Below are positions 17,590 to 29,708 of a stretch of 64,000 bases of DNA, one piece after another. The stretch spans positions 2,230,001 through 2,294,000 of the forward strand of contig NZ_CP047242.1 in NCBI RefSeq assembly GCF_009856605.1, written 5' to 3'. Position 1 is the stretch's first letter. Each line of letters opens with the position of its first letter. A model generated the notes under the pieces. That model saw only the letters and a list, made by a program, of their open reading frames with translations, made no database searches and had not been told where the DNA came from. The position numbers were made by a program, and so were the translations under genes. The DNA is from Trichormus variabilis 0441 (GTDB lineage: Bacteria; Cyanobacteriota; Cyanobacteriia; Cyanobacteriales; Nostocaceae).

Positions 17590-19263
17590 TTGTATAATTG
17601 GCACTCTCAAGTTTCGACTCGCTGGTTTCATCCTTTACTTTTACTAACCTGGTTTATCATCGGTCTGGGCTTACGTTTTACCAACTTGACCGCCAAGCCT
17701 CCTTGGACTGATGAATTTGCTACTTTAGTGTTTAGCTTGGGGAATAGTTTTTTACCAGTACCCCTAGATCAGGCGATCGCACCTGATATTCTCTTACAAC
17801 CCCTACAACCAAACCCAGCCTCTGGAATTGGGGACGTAATTCACAACTTAATTACGGAAGACAACCATCCACCACTATATTTTGCCCTAGTGCATCTGTG
17901 GATGAAGTTGTTTCCCAATCAAGGACAATTAGTCTCCCTATTGGCGGCGCGTTCATTTCCCGCTTTACTAGGGGCAGTCTCCATTCCCCTTACATATATC
18001 TTAGGTAGGTTAGCCTTCCGTTCTTCATTGGTAGGACAGTTAGCGGCTGGAATGATGGCAGTGTCACCATACGGAGTGTATTTAGGACAAGAAGCACGCC
18101 ATTACACCTTAGCTATGATCTGGGTGATTGCATCCCTTTCCTGCTTAGTAATTGCCACACGCCACATTCAAAACCGCACATTATTACCCTTCTGGTTAAT
18201 CATCTTGTGGGTGGGAATTAATGCTTTGGGGATTGCCACCCATTACTTCTTCACCCTGACTCTTTGTGCAGAAGCCTTGGTATTAATATTTTTAGCCTGG
18301 CAACAATCTACACAAACCAAAACTTTAGTATTTTTCTCACCCCTTTGGTGGCGCATCTATGCTGTAGCTGCTGGTACGGCTGTAGCTGGTTTAGTTTGGC
18401 TACCCAGTATTTTAGAAAATCGCTATCGCAGTAGTTTAACTGCATGGATTCAAGTTGATGGCATCGGCTTACACCTAATCAACCCAATTTTTCAAGCTTT
18501 CGCTGCATGGGTGACAATGATTATGTTGCTCCCAATCGAGTCATCACAGTTAGCAGTAGTGATTGCTTCCGGCTTGGTAATGCTAATTTTTGCTATTTGG
18601 GCCACACCGATTTTAGTTCGTGGGTTTAAATTCCAACTACAACAACCCCAAACCAGCTTGGCGATGCAAGTATTTATTGGGGTAGTTTTAGGAGCGATCG
18701 CTTTATTCTTTATATTGACTTATATTTTTGGTGTTGATATCACACGGGGCGCTCGTTACAACTTTGTCTATTTTCCCGCCGTCATTATCCTCGTGGGTGC
18801 TAGCCTAGCCGTCTGTTGGCGAACTAGCAAAAAAGCTGTGATGATCATCTGGCTGATGGGATTCGTCAGTGCTGTCACAGTTATTTGTAATTTGGGTTAT
18901 CAAAAATACTACCGCCCTGATTTGTTAGTTCAAGTCATTCAACAAAATTCTCAGGTTCCAGTTCTCATTGCTACAACCCATAAAACCTTAGTCCAAACTG
19001 GCGAAATGATGGGGATAGCCAGGGAGTTAAAATTATCTACTTCACAAACTTCTACTCAGTTTCTCCTGGCTCATCAAGAAACAGACCCCAGCACTTCCAC
19101 TGTTTCCCTAGAAAATACACTCAAACAACTGCCACGACCTTTTGATCTATGGCTCGTCAATTTCCACGCACCAACAGCAGCAGAAGTCAAGCAATGTTTA
19201 GCTGACACCAAACCGTTAACCGCCGTAGACGGCTATGAATACAAAATCTATCACTGTCGTTAG
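17590..19263 (+). CDS. GT39/ArnT-like membrane glycosyltransferase, second copy
   Basis: 557 residues. The start is TTG 17590: an in-frame TAG lies just upstream and AAGGAA sits nine bases before the TTG. LTAKPPWTDEFATLVFS is the outer-loop motif with Asp-Glu, EDNHPPLYFALVHLWMKLFP corresponds to the HPPLF motif, and YLGQEARHYTLAM to the later conserved loop. About eleven hydrophobic segments and a C-terminal soluble part of about 120 residues. A paralogue of the protein at 13633 but clearly diverged, so the duplication is old. It is convergent with metK. Confidence 0.87.
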   Translation: MYNWHSQVSTRWFHPLLLLTWFIIGLGLRFTNLTAKPPWTDEFATLVFSLGNSFLPVPLDQAIAPDILLQPLQPNPASGIGDVIHNLITEDNHPPLYFALVHLWMKLFPNQGQLVSLLAARSFPALLGAVSIPLTYILGRLAFRSSLVGQLAAGMMAVSPYGVYLGQEARHYTLAMIWVIASLSCLVIATRHIQNRTLLPFWLIILWVGINALGIATHYFFTLTLCAEALVLIFLAWQQSTQTKTLVFFSPLWWRIYAVAAGTAVAGLVWLPSILENRYRSSLTAWIQVDGIGLHLINPIFQAFAAWVTMIMLLPIESSQLAVVIASGLVMLIFAIWATPILVRGFKFQLQQPQTSLAMQVFIGVVLGAIALFFILTYIFGVDITRGARYNFVYFPAVIILVGASLAVCWRTSKKAVMIIWLMGFVSAVTVICNLGYQKYYRPDLLVQVIQQNSQVPVLIATTHKTLVQTGEMMGIARELKLSTSQTSTQFLLAHQETDPSTSTVSLENTLKQLPRPFDLWLVNFHAPTAAEVKQCLADTKPLTAVDGYEYKIYHCR

Positions 19264-19345
19264 TCAAGGGTAAGGAGCGGGGAATAAAAACATTTTCTTT
19301 CCCCTATACCCCTACACCCTTACACCCCTAATTCTATTGGAGTAT

Positions 19346-20608
19346 CTAAGCGATCGCAGCTGATAATGAATGGGTAACCGCTTGCTTCAAGAAATCCGCC
19401 TTATCGGTACGTTCCCAGGGTAAATCTAGGTCATTCCGTCCCAAGTGACCGTAAGCCGCGACGTCCTGATAAAAACGTCCGCCTCTTTCGCTTGGTAAGT
19501 TGCGTAAGTTGAAGCTGTGGATAATCCCTGCTGGACGTAGTTCAAAGTTATCTTTAACTAGTCCCAACAGAATTTCATCATCTACCTTGCCAGTCCCAAA
19601 GGTATCGAGAAAAATACTCACCGGTCGCGCTACACCAATTGCATAGCTCAACTGGACTTCACATTTTTCTGCCAACCCAGCAGCTACAATATTTTTAGCT
19701 ACATAACGAGCCGCATAAGCCGCAGAACGGTCTACTTTTGTGGGGTCTTTGCCAGAGAAAGCGCCGCCACCATGTCGAGAATAACCGCCATAGGTATCGA
19801 CAATAATTTTCCGTCCTGTCAAACCAGAATCGCCTTGCGGCCCACCGATGACAAACTTACCAGTGGGGTTAACTAAAAAGCGTGTCTCTTGATCTGGTTT
19901 AATTTCCAGGTCACCAAACACTGGTTCAACTACAGCAGTCCACAGGTCTTGTTTGATTTTGGCTTGTACTGCCGCTTCGTCGGTAATATCGCCGATGGTG
20001 GCTGTATGCTGGGTGGAAATCAGCACCGTATCAATGCCAACTGGGCGGCCATCTTCGTAAACGACGGTAACTTGAGTTTTACCATCAGGACGTAAATAAG
20101 ACAATTCTCCAGTCTTACGGACTGCTGCTAGTCGGCGAGCAATACGGTGAGCCAAGCAAATAGGCAAAGGCATCAATTCTGGAGTTTCGTTACAAGCAAA
20201 ACCGAACATGATACCTTGATCACCAGCGCCGATTTTATCGAACAGTTCTTCACTATCCTGTTCGCGGGTTTCTTGAGCAGTGTTTACACCTTGAGCAATA
20301 TCTGGTGATTGTTCATCTAAAGCCACAATTACACTAGTGCTGCTAGCAGAAAAGCCATTATCAGCATTGGTGTAGCCAATTTCCGCAATTTTTTGGCGGG
20401 CAATATTGGCATAATTAACGTTAGCCTTAGTGGTGATTTCACCGGTGATTAACACCAAGCCAGTATTTACCACAACCTCAGCTGCCACCCGACTAGTAGG
20501 GTCTTGTGTCAGCAAAGTGTCTAAAATCGTATCAGAAATTTGATCGCAGATTTTATCTGGATGGCCTTCGGTGACTGACTCGGAGGTAAATAAATAACGT
20601 CGAGACAA
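19346..20608 (-). CDS. metK: S-adenosylmethionine synthetase
   Basis: 420 residues. [20 protein letters not shown] is the N-terminal signature; [10 protein letters not shown] and [16 protein letters not shown] are the two classic MetK signatures. It makes AdoMet from methionine and ATP. The start codon is TTG at 20608, supported by GGAGGA eight bases upstream and by no better ATG. It lies downstream of prk on the same strand but is separated by a terminator and a gap of 263 bases, so it has its own promoter. Confidence 0.97.
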   Translation of the reverse strand: MSRRYLFTSESVTEGHPDKICDQISDTILDTLLTQDPTSRVAAEVVVNTGLVLITGEITTKANVNYANIARQKIAEIGYTNADNGFSASSTSVIVALDEQSPDIAQGVNTAQETREQDSEELFDKIGAGDQGIMFGFACNETPELMPLPICLAHRIARRLAAVRKTGELSYLRPDGKTQVTVVYEDGRPVGIDTVLISTQHTATIGDITDEAAVQAKIKQDLWTAVVEPVFGDLEIKPDQETRFLVNPTGKFVIGGPQGDSGLTGRKIIVDTYGGYSRHGGGAFSGKDPTKVDRSAAYAARYVAKNIVAAGLAEKCEVQLSYAIGVARPVSIFLDTFGTGKVDDEILLGLVKDNFELRPAGIIHSFNLRNLPSERGGRFYQDVAAYGHLGRNDLDLPWERTDKADFLKQAVTHSLSAAIA

Positions 20609-20818
20609 TTCGTATTCCTCCTAATGATAGTATTTTCACTGACTAAGCATTTGAGATATTTAGTCAAGCTACTAATTACTGAAATCATAACAATCTTGAC
20701 ACATCCAGCAGGGAGTATCTTGTTTTTTCGGGTAAAGTTACCCTATCTTTAAGTATTTATATTAGACAATTTTAATTTACCGAAATTATCAATAGGTTGA
20801 ATATGTTTTCGTAGATAC

Positions 20819-20844
20819 AAAAAAGGGGTACTCGTAAGTACCCC
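20819..20844 (-). terminator. Rho-independent terminator of prk
   Basis: On the minus strand an 8-bp perfect stem GGGGTACT / AGTACCCC with a four-base loop is followed by six Ts, about 27 bases after the prk stop. Confidence 0.9.
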
Positions 20845-20871
20845 AGAAGTTTTGACACAAAAACTGCTGTA

Positions 20872-21876
20872 TTAAACCTGAACTGCTAGTTTGGCTTCCT
20901 TTGCTGTCAAGCGCTCGTAAGCAGCACGCATTTTCAAACCTGTTAATACTTGGAAAAAACCAGTTCCGTTGTTAGAACCGGGATATTCACGGTGTTGGAG
21001 CAACAGCTGAGTCAACTCACCTTGATACTTAGTAGATGTATTGCTGAGGTGGGTTTCGATGTAGATTACTTCTTCGAGGTTGTCAAATTGACCATCTACC
21101 TCTAGAACTGAGACATAGCGACCGTAGTAAACATCGGAACCGTAGTATAACTGCATTCCTGGGTAAGAACAGGTGAGCTTACGTCCACAAGGAGTCCAGT
21201 TAATTGTTGAACCTTCATCAAACAAGTAAGCGGGTTCAAAACCTTCTTTTCCTTCCCGTTGTAGCATCCGCACCCGCAGGACTTTACGATCTGTATCATC
21301 CTTGATCAAGTTGGTGGGCAATACTTGTAGCACCACATCGGCGAATTCTCTTTGAGGTTCGATATATTTTTGGAAATCTGGCTTACGAGAATTGATAGCC
21401 GCTAGAACATCTTCGTAGCGATGACCTCTTTCTGCCATATCACGCTGGATTTTCCAAGCAATTTTGACTTCATCGCTGATGTCAAAATAGACGCTGAAAT
21501 CGAGGAGCGATCGCACCCGTTCATCATATAAAGGGTGTAGACCCTCAACCACTACAATGTGATTTGGTTTTACTATTTCAGGTGGATCGATTAGGCCGGT
21601 TTCGTGGTTATAAATCGGCTTATTAATCGTTTGCCCTTCTTTGAGCGCTTTGATTTGCTCATACATCAGGTCAAAATTGTTGGCCCTGGGGTCGAGTGCG
21701 GTGATTCCAGTTTCTTTACGTTGTTTACGATCCAAAGAATGGTAGTCATCTAAACAGATGACTGTCATAAACTCTTCACCAAATAAATCTATCAGACGAC
21801 GCAAAAACGTAGATTTACCGCACCCGGAGTCTCCGGCTACTCCAATCAGTACCACGCGTTCCGGCTTAGTTGTCAT
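20872..21876 (-). CDS. prk: Phosphoribulokinase
   Basis: 334 residues. The P-loop GVAGDSGCGKST contains C19, and VICLDDYHSLDR contains C41. This is the N-terminal cysteine pair whose oxidation inactivates the enzyme in the dark with CP12 and GAPDH (established for cyanobacterial PRK). A second pair is in TPCGRKLTCSYP. The enzyme makes ribulose-1,5-bisphosphate for Rubisco. A GGAG lies a few bases before the ATG, and a clear terminator follows. It is divergent from petH across a gap of about 1.2 kb. Confidence 0.97.
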   Translation of the reverse strand: MTTKPERVVLIGVAGDSGCGKSTFLRRLIDLFGEEFMTVICLDDYHSLDRKQRKETGITALDPRANNFDLMYEQIKALKEGQTINKPIYNHETGLIDPPEIVKPNHIVVVEGLHPLYDERVRSLLDFSVYFDISDEVKIAWKIQRDMAERGHRYEDVLAAINSRKPDFQKYIEPQREFADVVLQVLPTNLIKDDTDRKVLRVRMLQREGKEGFEPAYLFDEGSTINWTPCGRKLTCSYPGMQLYYGSDVYYGRYVSVLEVDGQFDNLEEVIYIETHLSNTSTKYQGELTQLLLQHREYPGSNNGTGFFQVLTGLKMRAAYERLTAKEAKLAVQV

Positions 21877-24367
<2,491 letters not shown>

Positions 24368-24455
24368 GTTGGTCATTTGTCATTGGTCATTTGTCGGTAG
24401 CGAAATACAAACAACTGACAACTGATAACAAACAACTAACAAAATTGATGAATTT

Positions 24456-24480
24456 GTAGGGTGGGCAGTGCCGACCCTAC
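24456..24480 (+). terminator. Hairpin downstream of petH
   Basis: GTAGGGT pairs with ACCCTAC around GGGCAGTGCCG, followed by AATTGTTTT. It may terminate petH. A similar GGGCAA...ACCCTAC segment recurs near 27140 and 28345, so it may instead be part of a dispersed repeat. Confidence 0.5.
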
Positions 24481-24590
24481 AATTGTTTTGTATATAAATA
24501 GCTGAGAAATGAGTTCTTATTTCTGGGGATGATAACTCCGGACACAGGACTCAGGAATCAGCACTTAAAACTAAATTTGGTACAAAGTTT

Positions 24591-25880
24591 GTGGGTGTAA
24601 AGCTGGGAATCTTAGGATTAGGTACGGTAGGAACAGGGACAGTGCAACTGCTACAAGATGCAGTTGGTCGTCACCCTTTACTGCAAGAAATAGAAATATA
24701 TCGGGTGGGAGTACGATCGCCTAATAAATCCCGCGATGTACAATTACAGCCGGAAGTTATAACCACAGATTTAGAGTCAATCGTCAATGACCCGGCAGTA
24801 GATATTGTTGTTGAGGTCATGGGAGGATTAGAACCGGCGCGATCGCTTATTCTCCAAGCCATAAATAATGGTAAGCACGTAGTCACAGCTAATAAAGCAG
24901 CGATCGCCCGTTTCGGGGCAGAAATTTTCACGGCTGCTAATCAAGCCGGAGTCTACGTGATGCTGGAAGCCGCCGTTGGTGGTGGTATTCCCGTAATTCA
25001 ACCATTAAAGCAGGCTTTAAGTGTCAACAGGCTGCATACTGTTACAGGCATTGTTAACGGTACCACTAATTACATCCTGACTCGGATGCAAACAGAGGGT
25101 AGCGACTTCGGTGATGTATTAGCTGATGCTCAACGTTTGGGTTATGCGGAGGCTGACCCTACGGCAGATGTAGACGGCTTAGATGCAGGGGATAAAATTG
25201 CTATTCTGGCATCACTAGCTTTTGATGGGCGAATTAACTTAGAGGATGTGTATTGTGAGGGGATTCGCCAAGTCAGTAAGACAGATATTGCCTATGCCGA
25301 AAAATTGGGATTTGTGATTAAATTACTGGCGATCGCTAAAAATCAGGCTCAAGATGCCACTAAACTATCGGTAAGGGTTCACCCTACCTTCGTACCCAAA
25401 ACACATCCCTTAGCCAGCATTAACGGCGTGTATAACGCCATTCTCGTAGAAGGAGAACCCATAGGTCAGGTGATGTTTTTTGGCCCTGGTGCAGGTGCAG
25501 GTGCAACCGCCAGCGCCGTCACCTCAGATATATTAAGTTTGGTAGCAGCGCTAAAAAGCAATACAACAGCCCCTAATCCCCTATTAACCTGTAGACACGA
25601 AGAATATAGCCAAGTTGCTCCCATCAGCGACCTTCTGACGCGATTTTATGCCCGATTCCTCACCAAAGACCAAGCTGGTGTAATCGGTCAATTGGGTACT
25701 TGCTTCGGTAATCATGGTGTGAGTATAGAATCAATCGTCCAAACTGGCTTTCAAGGAGAACTAGTAGAGATAGTAGTTGTGACTCACGATGTCAGGGAAG
25801 GTGAATTTCGCCAAGCCTTAGCAGAAATTCAAAATTTACCAGCTATTGACAGTATTCCTAGCATATTGCGGGTGTTGTAG
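24591..25880 (+). CDS. hom: Homoserine dehydrogenase
   Basis: 429 residues. GILGLGTVGTGTV is the NAD(P)-binding loop. VTANKAAIARFG and the GIVNGTTNYILTRM segment are catalytic-domain signatures, and GYAEADPTADVDGLDAGDK is the family signature. The C-terminal ACT domain begins near residue 350 (VIGQLGTCFGNHGVSIES) and probably mediates threonine feedback. It reduces aspartate semialdehyde to homoserine for threonine and methionine. The start is GTG with a weak upstream site. It follows petH but after a hairpin and a repeat-rich gap. Confidence 0.96.
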   Translation: MGVKLGILGLGTVGTGTVQLLQDAVGRHPLLQEIEIYRVGVRSPNKSRDVQLQPEVITTDLESIVNDPAVDIVVEVMGGLEPARSLILQAINNGKHVVTANKAAIARFGAEIFTAANQAGVYVMLEAAVGGGIPVIQPLKQALSVNRLHTVTGIVNGTTNYILTRMQTEGSDFGDVLADAQRLGYAEADPTADVDGLDAGDKIAILASLAFDGRINLEDVYCEGIRQVSKTDIAYAEKLGFVIKLLAIAKNQAQDATKLSVRVHPTFVPKTHPLASINGVYNAILVEGEPIGQVMFFGPGAGAGATASAVTSDILSLVAALKSNTTAPNPLLTCRHEEYSQVAPISDLLTRFYARFLTKDQAGVIGQLGTCFGNHGVSIESIVQTGFQGELVEIVVVTHDVREGEFRQALAEIQNLPAIDSIPSILRVL

Positions 25881-25907
25881 TAAGTGGGATGGGCATTGAC
25901 AACTGAC

Positions 25908-25969
25908 ACCAATTCTCTATGAAGTTGCACCAAATAAATGATGTAGAGACGTTGATGCAACGTCTCTAC
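25908..25969. repeat. Dispersed hairpin repeat, copy 1 (inverted match at 59696-59755)
   Basis: A 29-base flank (25908-25936) is followed by a perfect hairpin GTAGAGACGTT / AACGTCTCTAC with a five-base loop (25943-25969). The same 29 bases occur without mismatch in reverse complement at 59727-59755, next to the same hairpin with a six-base loop. Confidence 0.92.
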
Positions 25970-26026
25970 AGCCCAGAATAAAACACATCTATCTTCATTC
26001 AGAAACGGCATGACACGCACAGCGCA

Positions 26027-26063
26027 GTAAAAAAATGACCAAGCAGACTATGCTTGGTCATTT
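26027..26063 (-). terminator. Rho-independent terminator of the CAAD-domain gene
   Basis: On the minus strand a perfect 13-bp stem (AAATGACCAAGCA / TGCTTGGTCATTT), a five-base loop and seven Ts follow the stop codon at 26108 by about 45 bases. Confidence 0.93.
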
Positions 26064-26107
26064 CTCTTATAAAACTGGTATTGGGCTGTGGTTAGTCAAA
26101 AATTAGA

Positions 26108-26539
26108 CTATGAATCCTCTTGACCAACTACTTGGGATTTGAGAGTGGTAATTTCATGAGTCAGCTCCTGTCTAGTTGAAGCCTTCAATAAGTAGCGGTA
26201 GACAAACCAAGCAGAGTAACCGATACCAATCAATTCAAACGTTGGTGCTACTAAAGGAATATCATTCAAAGAATCTAAAACTGCTAACAGTACCTTAACT
26301 GCGACAATTGATGCCACAATTAAACCCACACTGACTAAGGGTTGTTTGTATTGATTAAAAAAGTTTCCTACGTAATCGGGAAGAGTCGCTAAAAAATCAG
26401 AAACTTGTTCTCCATATTTGCGCCATTCCTCTTGAGACTGTACAGGAGGCTGGAGTTTAGTAATAGTTCCTGTTTGGCTGTTGATTTCTGGCACTGTTGC
26501 CTCTTTTGACTGGGTTTGGGCGAATTCCGGTTCTTGCAT
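26108..26539 (-). CDS. CAAD/CURT1-type thylakoid membrane protein
   Basis: 143 residues from ATG 26539 (GGAAG five bases upstream; an in-frame GTG at 26545 is an alternative). An N-terminal soluble stretch rich in Gln and Pro is followed by an amphipathic helix (YGEQVSDFLATLPDYVGNFF) and then two hydrophobic helices (about 70-90 and 96-116). The C-terminal helix carries ELTHEITTLKSQV. This is the plan of CAAD/CURT1 proteins, which bend thylakoid membranes; the same domain is appended to some cyanobacterial aminoacyl-tRNA synthetases. It stands alone, with its own strong terminator. Confidence 0.85.
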   Translation of the reverse strand: MQEPEFAQTQSKEATVPEINSQTGTITKLQPPVQSQEEWRKYGEQVSDFLATLPDYVGNFFNQYKQPLVSVGLIVASIVAVKVLLAVLDSLNDIPLVAPTFELIGIGYSAWFVYRYLLKASTRQELTHEITTLKSQVVGQEDS

Positions 26540-27411
26540 TTTCACTTCCGTAAATTTGACAGTTGAGGTTCTCTATTAGGACAATGACAACCGAAAGGCT
26601 GTTGATTAGGCAATGCACAAGTGCATCAGACTGAGTTGGGGAACAGGGTTTGGTATCCTATTAACCATACTTGTCCCATAACATCTACTGCATCAACTAC
26701 AAGGTAGACGGTCAGTAGGAAGATAGAAGTCAGAAAAATGCGGAATGTAATACAATCAGCACCTTTCTAAATTCTGTTTTCGTGGATCAACTGCAATCTT
26801 CAGGTTGTTATTATCCCAAACTGTGTCAGTTGCTCATAATCGTACTCATTTAAGTGCCAATTATGCAAAAATCACTCTACCTCTCATTTATATAAGCATA
26901 AACGCCAATTTTATCTGAATATTAAAGCTATCTTAAGCCGTGATGGTCTACGATTAACCATCGATCATCGCCAATTAGCCTATGGGTTCTCAACACTGAT
27001 ATTGAACAGAAATTCTTATAGGTTGAAATCAACTATAGGAATAGTACTTGATTTCTGAAATATACGTAGGGGAGCCACTGCGTTGGACGAAGAAAAATCT
27101 AAGCGGAGGTTTCCTGGCAGTCAAGCGAGTGGCCTTGGGCAACACCTACCCTACAGATACTTAGATATTTTCAATAATCAAGTCGGATTCCGATAGACAT
27201 TGAGATTTTCTCATGGTAATACATCAAATATTAAATATTGTCTGAGAAGTAGCGGTCAATTACGTCAATAATCGGCATACTGAAATAGGGAGAGTAAATT
27301 AAATCAGTGAACAGCAAACAGTTATTAACATTCTCTTGCATTGATAACTCGTAACTTATTACTGTTAGAACAACTCTCGGCTTTTTCAGGTATGAAGGTC
27401 ATAAGGCAAGA
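26540..27411. other. 872-base gap with a dispersed repeat
   Basis: No supported gene. The right half contains the first copy of a repeat (27061-27194) whose second copy lies at 28224-28403. The rest is AT-rich and probably holds divergent promoters for the CAAD-type and DUF3172-type genes. Confidence 0.55.
27061..27194 (+). repeat. Dispersed repeat R, copy 1 (matches 28224-28403)
   Basis: Shares GGGGAGCCACTGCGTTGGAC at the left and CTACAGATACTTAGATATTT at the right with the second copy. Copy 1 lacks about 45 bases present in copy 2. Both copies lie in the same direction upstream of a gene. Confidence 0.92.
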
Positions 27412-27951
27412 ATGAGACGTAAATCTACTGGTAGATCAACTACTACATCTAAATCTCCTGGTTTCCAACCCTCCATATTTAACTTTGCCACCATTGCTAT
27501 TTTGGGGGGAGTTCTTGTATTAGGAATTGGAATTGGTATTGCTTTTAGCTCTACAACCACCTTATCTTCATCAAATGTTGCCTCTCGTGAATTTATCGAC
27601 ACGAAAGCACCAAATCCAGAGATTTGCGTCCAGTATGGGGCAAGTGCAATGGTGATGGACGCTCGATTATTTGTGACTCTCAACCCATTTAATGTCTATG
27701 TTGCCCAACCTAGTATGCGGCCTGGATGTGTTCTGCGGCAAAATAACTGGGCGCTTTTGGAGCAACGTAAACTTGTCACATCTGATCAAGTTAGAGAATG
27801 TAAGAATCGTCTCAACACCTTTGGCTTTACAGGTAACTTAGATAGCGAAAAACCTGATATTAGGTGTATTTACCAAAATGAGTCTGCCCAAAACTTCTTT
27901 ATGTCTCAACCGGGAGCCGTCGCACCATCTCAAGAAACAGAAAGATTTTAA
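27412..27951 (+). CDS. DUF3172-type single-span membrane protein
   Basis: 179 residues. Basic N-terminus, then one hydrophobic segment (about 25-45, FATIAILGGVLVLGIGIGIA), then a soluble domain with conserved-looking features: NPEICVQYGASAMVMDAR, NPFNVYVAQPSMRPGCVLR, CKNRLNTFGFTG and DIRCIYQNE. Four cysteines in the soluble part suggest a non-reducing compartment. The pattern fits DUF3172, known in cyanobacteria and plastids; function unknown. AAGG lies seven bases before the ATG. Confidence 0.85.
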   Translation: MRRKSTGRSTTTSKSPGFQPSIFNFATIAILGGVLVLGIGIGIAFSSTTTLSSSNVASREFIDTKAPNPEICVQYGASAMVMDARLFVTLNPFNVYVAQPSMRPGCVLRQNNWALLEQRKLVTSDQVRECKNRLNTFGFTGNLDSEKPDIRCIYQNESAQNFFMSQPGAVAPSQETERF

Positions 27952-27970
27952 TGAGTTAGAACTGTTAATG

Positions 27971-28114
27971 GGTAATGGGTAAATTTCTTTATTGGCAATT
28001 ATTGAGTTAACGTTTGCAGTTCCTTGGGGGATGCTACGCGTTGGCGCAGCCTCTCTTAGACAACGGCGTGAGCGCTCAGTCAAACGTTGACAATGATGGC
28101 AAAAGCCCATTACC
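27971..28114. repeat. 144-base inverted-repeat element (MITE-like)
   Basis: GGTAATGGG at the left end is the exact complement of CCCATTACC at the right end. Further in, AACGTTTG (28010-28017) pairs with CAAACGTT (28081-28088). The centre (ATGCTACGCGTTGGCGCAGC) is a GC-rich sequence of dispersed-repeat type that also appears in part inside repeat R copy 2. Too short to encode a transposase. Confidence 0.75.
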
Positions 28115-28223
28115 AAACTTCAAGACTACAACACCTATACTTTAAATAGGCAGGTAAGAATAAATCATACAATCCTAAGTATAAGTAATATAAAACTATA
28201 GGACTACTATCTAGTTTGTGAAT

Positions 28224-28403
28224 TATACATAGGGGAGCCACTGCGTTGGACGAAGACAATTCTGATCGGAGTTTTCCTATGTTGGCGCAGCCCACCGCAG
28301 GCATCAGAACTTTGGGATTTCCCGACAGTCACGCAAGTGGCGTTGGGCAATGCCCACCCTACAGATACTTAGATATTTTCAAGAATCAAGTCGGATTCCT
28401 ATA
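28224..28403 (+). repeat. Dispersed repeat R, copy 2 (matches 27061-27194)
   Basis: Second direct copy, with an extra segment of about 45 bases including GTTGGCGCAGCCCACCGCAG. Its right end lies 25 bases before the ATG of the next gene. Confidence 0.92.
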
Positions 28404-28428
28404 TCAATCACTTATCTAGCAAAAATAT

Positions 28429-29664
28429 ATGCCAAATCGTCGTTATCCTTCTCCATACTGGCGCTATCTCAGAGCTAGGTTATTAAATTTGGGCAAACCT
28501 AGTTTTTGGGGAACAGCAATTTTCTTATGTGTCGTGGGGCTAGTTCTTCAGCAATACTGGGCTAACCCGGATGTATCAACTAGCAATCCAGCAACTCAGA
28601 ATCCTGTGGCAAAGGCTGATGACCCCCTCCTCTCGGAGGAAGATAAAGCTATTGCAGCAGATATTGATAATTTGCAGTCTTTGTTTGCTGAAACTGAGCC
28701 AATCATTACACCAACAAAGATAGCTAAATCGCAGGAGAATAAAAATAAAACTCCATTACCTAATACAGCCAACAAAACACAGACTATTGACAGCTCTAAA
28801 GCAAATTCAGGTGCCAATTTGGTTAACGGTCAATTGCCTACATCTGTTGGAAAAAGTATTTTTATATCAGAAGCAGAAAACTTATTGCGGTTTGGTGCGA
28901 CAGATAATAATCAGTTGTTGGGATATAAGATGGGGAACGGTTCCACTGCACCTATAAGAGAAACTGCTAATTCTTCTATACTCAGTCCAGGTTTAGTTAA
29001 TCAAATTAACGGTAGGCAAAACATTGACTCCAGCACTGTATTACCAACAGGAATGAGCCAATCGTCTAATCAGACCATGCCTAGTCTAAATAATAACCCT
29101 TCAGCCATCATCAACCCTACAAGCGTAACTTCCTATGGTGGAGTGATGCAGTCTTTTCCCAGCAGCACTCAACCTAGTCAAGGGTTTTCACCTGGCACGG
29201 GTTTAAACCCTGGCTCCAATTATACACAGCCAGGTGCTTACAATAACTTAAATAACGGTCAGTCTGTTCCACTAAACACGAGGTTAAATTCGGGAACGGG
29301 TTACATTCAGCCACTTCCTTACAATAACTTGAATAACAATCAGCCGATCGCACCCAATACAGGAGTCAGTTCGGGAACAGGTTATACTCAGCCAACTTTA
29401 CCGAATCCTGCCAATAATTTGAATTATCTCCAAAATTTACCAAACCAAAATCAATCGACGTCAACCGTCCTGACTGGAACATCACCGATTATTGGCCCCT
29501 ACTCTGTGCGAAATCCTCGCGCTAACGTTAACACAACCACAAATCCAGTAATTCCTGGTAATTACGGCAATTCACAACTACCCCAATCTAATTTTCCCAA
29601 TAATGGCTTGCCTCAGGGGCAGAATATCAACGGCATTCAAAATAATGGTTACTCTTATCCTTAA
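28429..29664 (+). CDS. Asn/Gln/Pro-rich repeat protein with one membrane anchor
   Basis: 411 residues. One hydrophobic segment at about residues 24-44 (TAIFLCVVGLVLQQYW) is followed by a long low-complexity part rich in Asn, Gln, Ser, Thr and Pro. Residues of about 250-325 hold three imperfect tandem repeats of about 26 residues, with the pattern GTG...QP..YNNLNN.Q.(I/V)P.N. No enzymatic motif seen. It is probably anchored in the membrane with a disordered domain outside. The start lies just after repeat R copy 2 and no clear ribosome site is visible. Function unknown; it could be a cell-envelope linker or scaffold. Confidence 0.75.
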   Translation: MPNRRYPSPYWRYLRARLLNLGKPSFWGTAIFLCVVGLVLQQYWANPDVSTSNPATQNPVAKADDPLLSEEDKAIAADIDNLQSLFAETEPIITPTKIAKSQENKNKTPLPNTANKTQTIDSSKANSGANLVNGQLPTSVGKSIFISEAENLLRFGATDNNQLLGYKMGNGSTAPIRETANSSILSPGLVNQINGRQNIDSSTVLPTGMSQSSNQTMPSLNNNPSAIINPTSVTSYGGVMQSFPSSTQPSQGFSPGTGLNPGSNYTQPGAYNNLNNGQSVPLNTRLNSGTGYIQPLPYNNLNNNQPIAPNTGVSSGTGYTQPTLPNPANNLNYLQNLPNQNQSTSTVLTGTSPIIGPYSVRNPRANVNTTTNPVIPGNYGNSQLPQSNFPNNGLPQGQNINGIQNNGYSYP

Positions 29665-29708
29665 AACAAGGTAAATTCTAGGTTTATGTTTAACTAAACC
29701 TGCTGAGA

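Larger units (their letters stand above)
27952..28428. other. 477-base gap made almost entirely of repeats
   Basis: Holds an inverted-repeat element (27971-28114) and the second copy of repeat R (28224-28403), leaving 25 bases before the next start codon. No gene seen. Confidence 0.6.

Noticed and set aside
20609..20818. SAM riboswitch before metK
   Set aside because: No conserved riboswitch core or terminator switch was seen in the leader; the strong GGAGGA site stands free.
25943..25969. Hairpin as terminator of hom
   Set aside because: It has no T-tract and recurs elsewhere with a conserved flank, so it is better described as a dispersed repeat.
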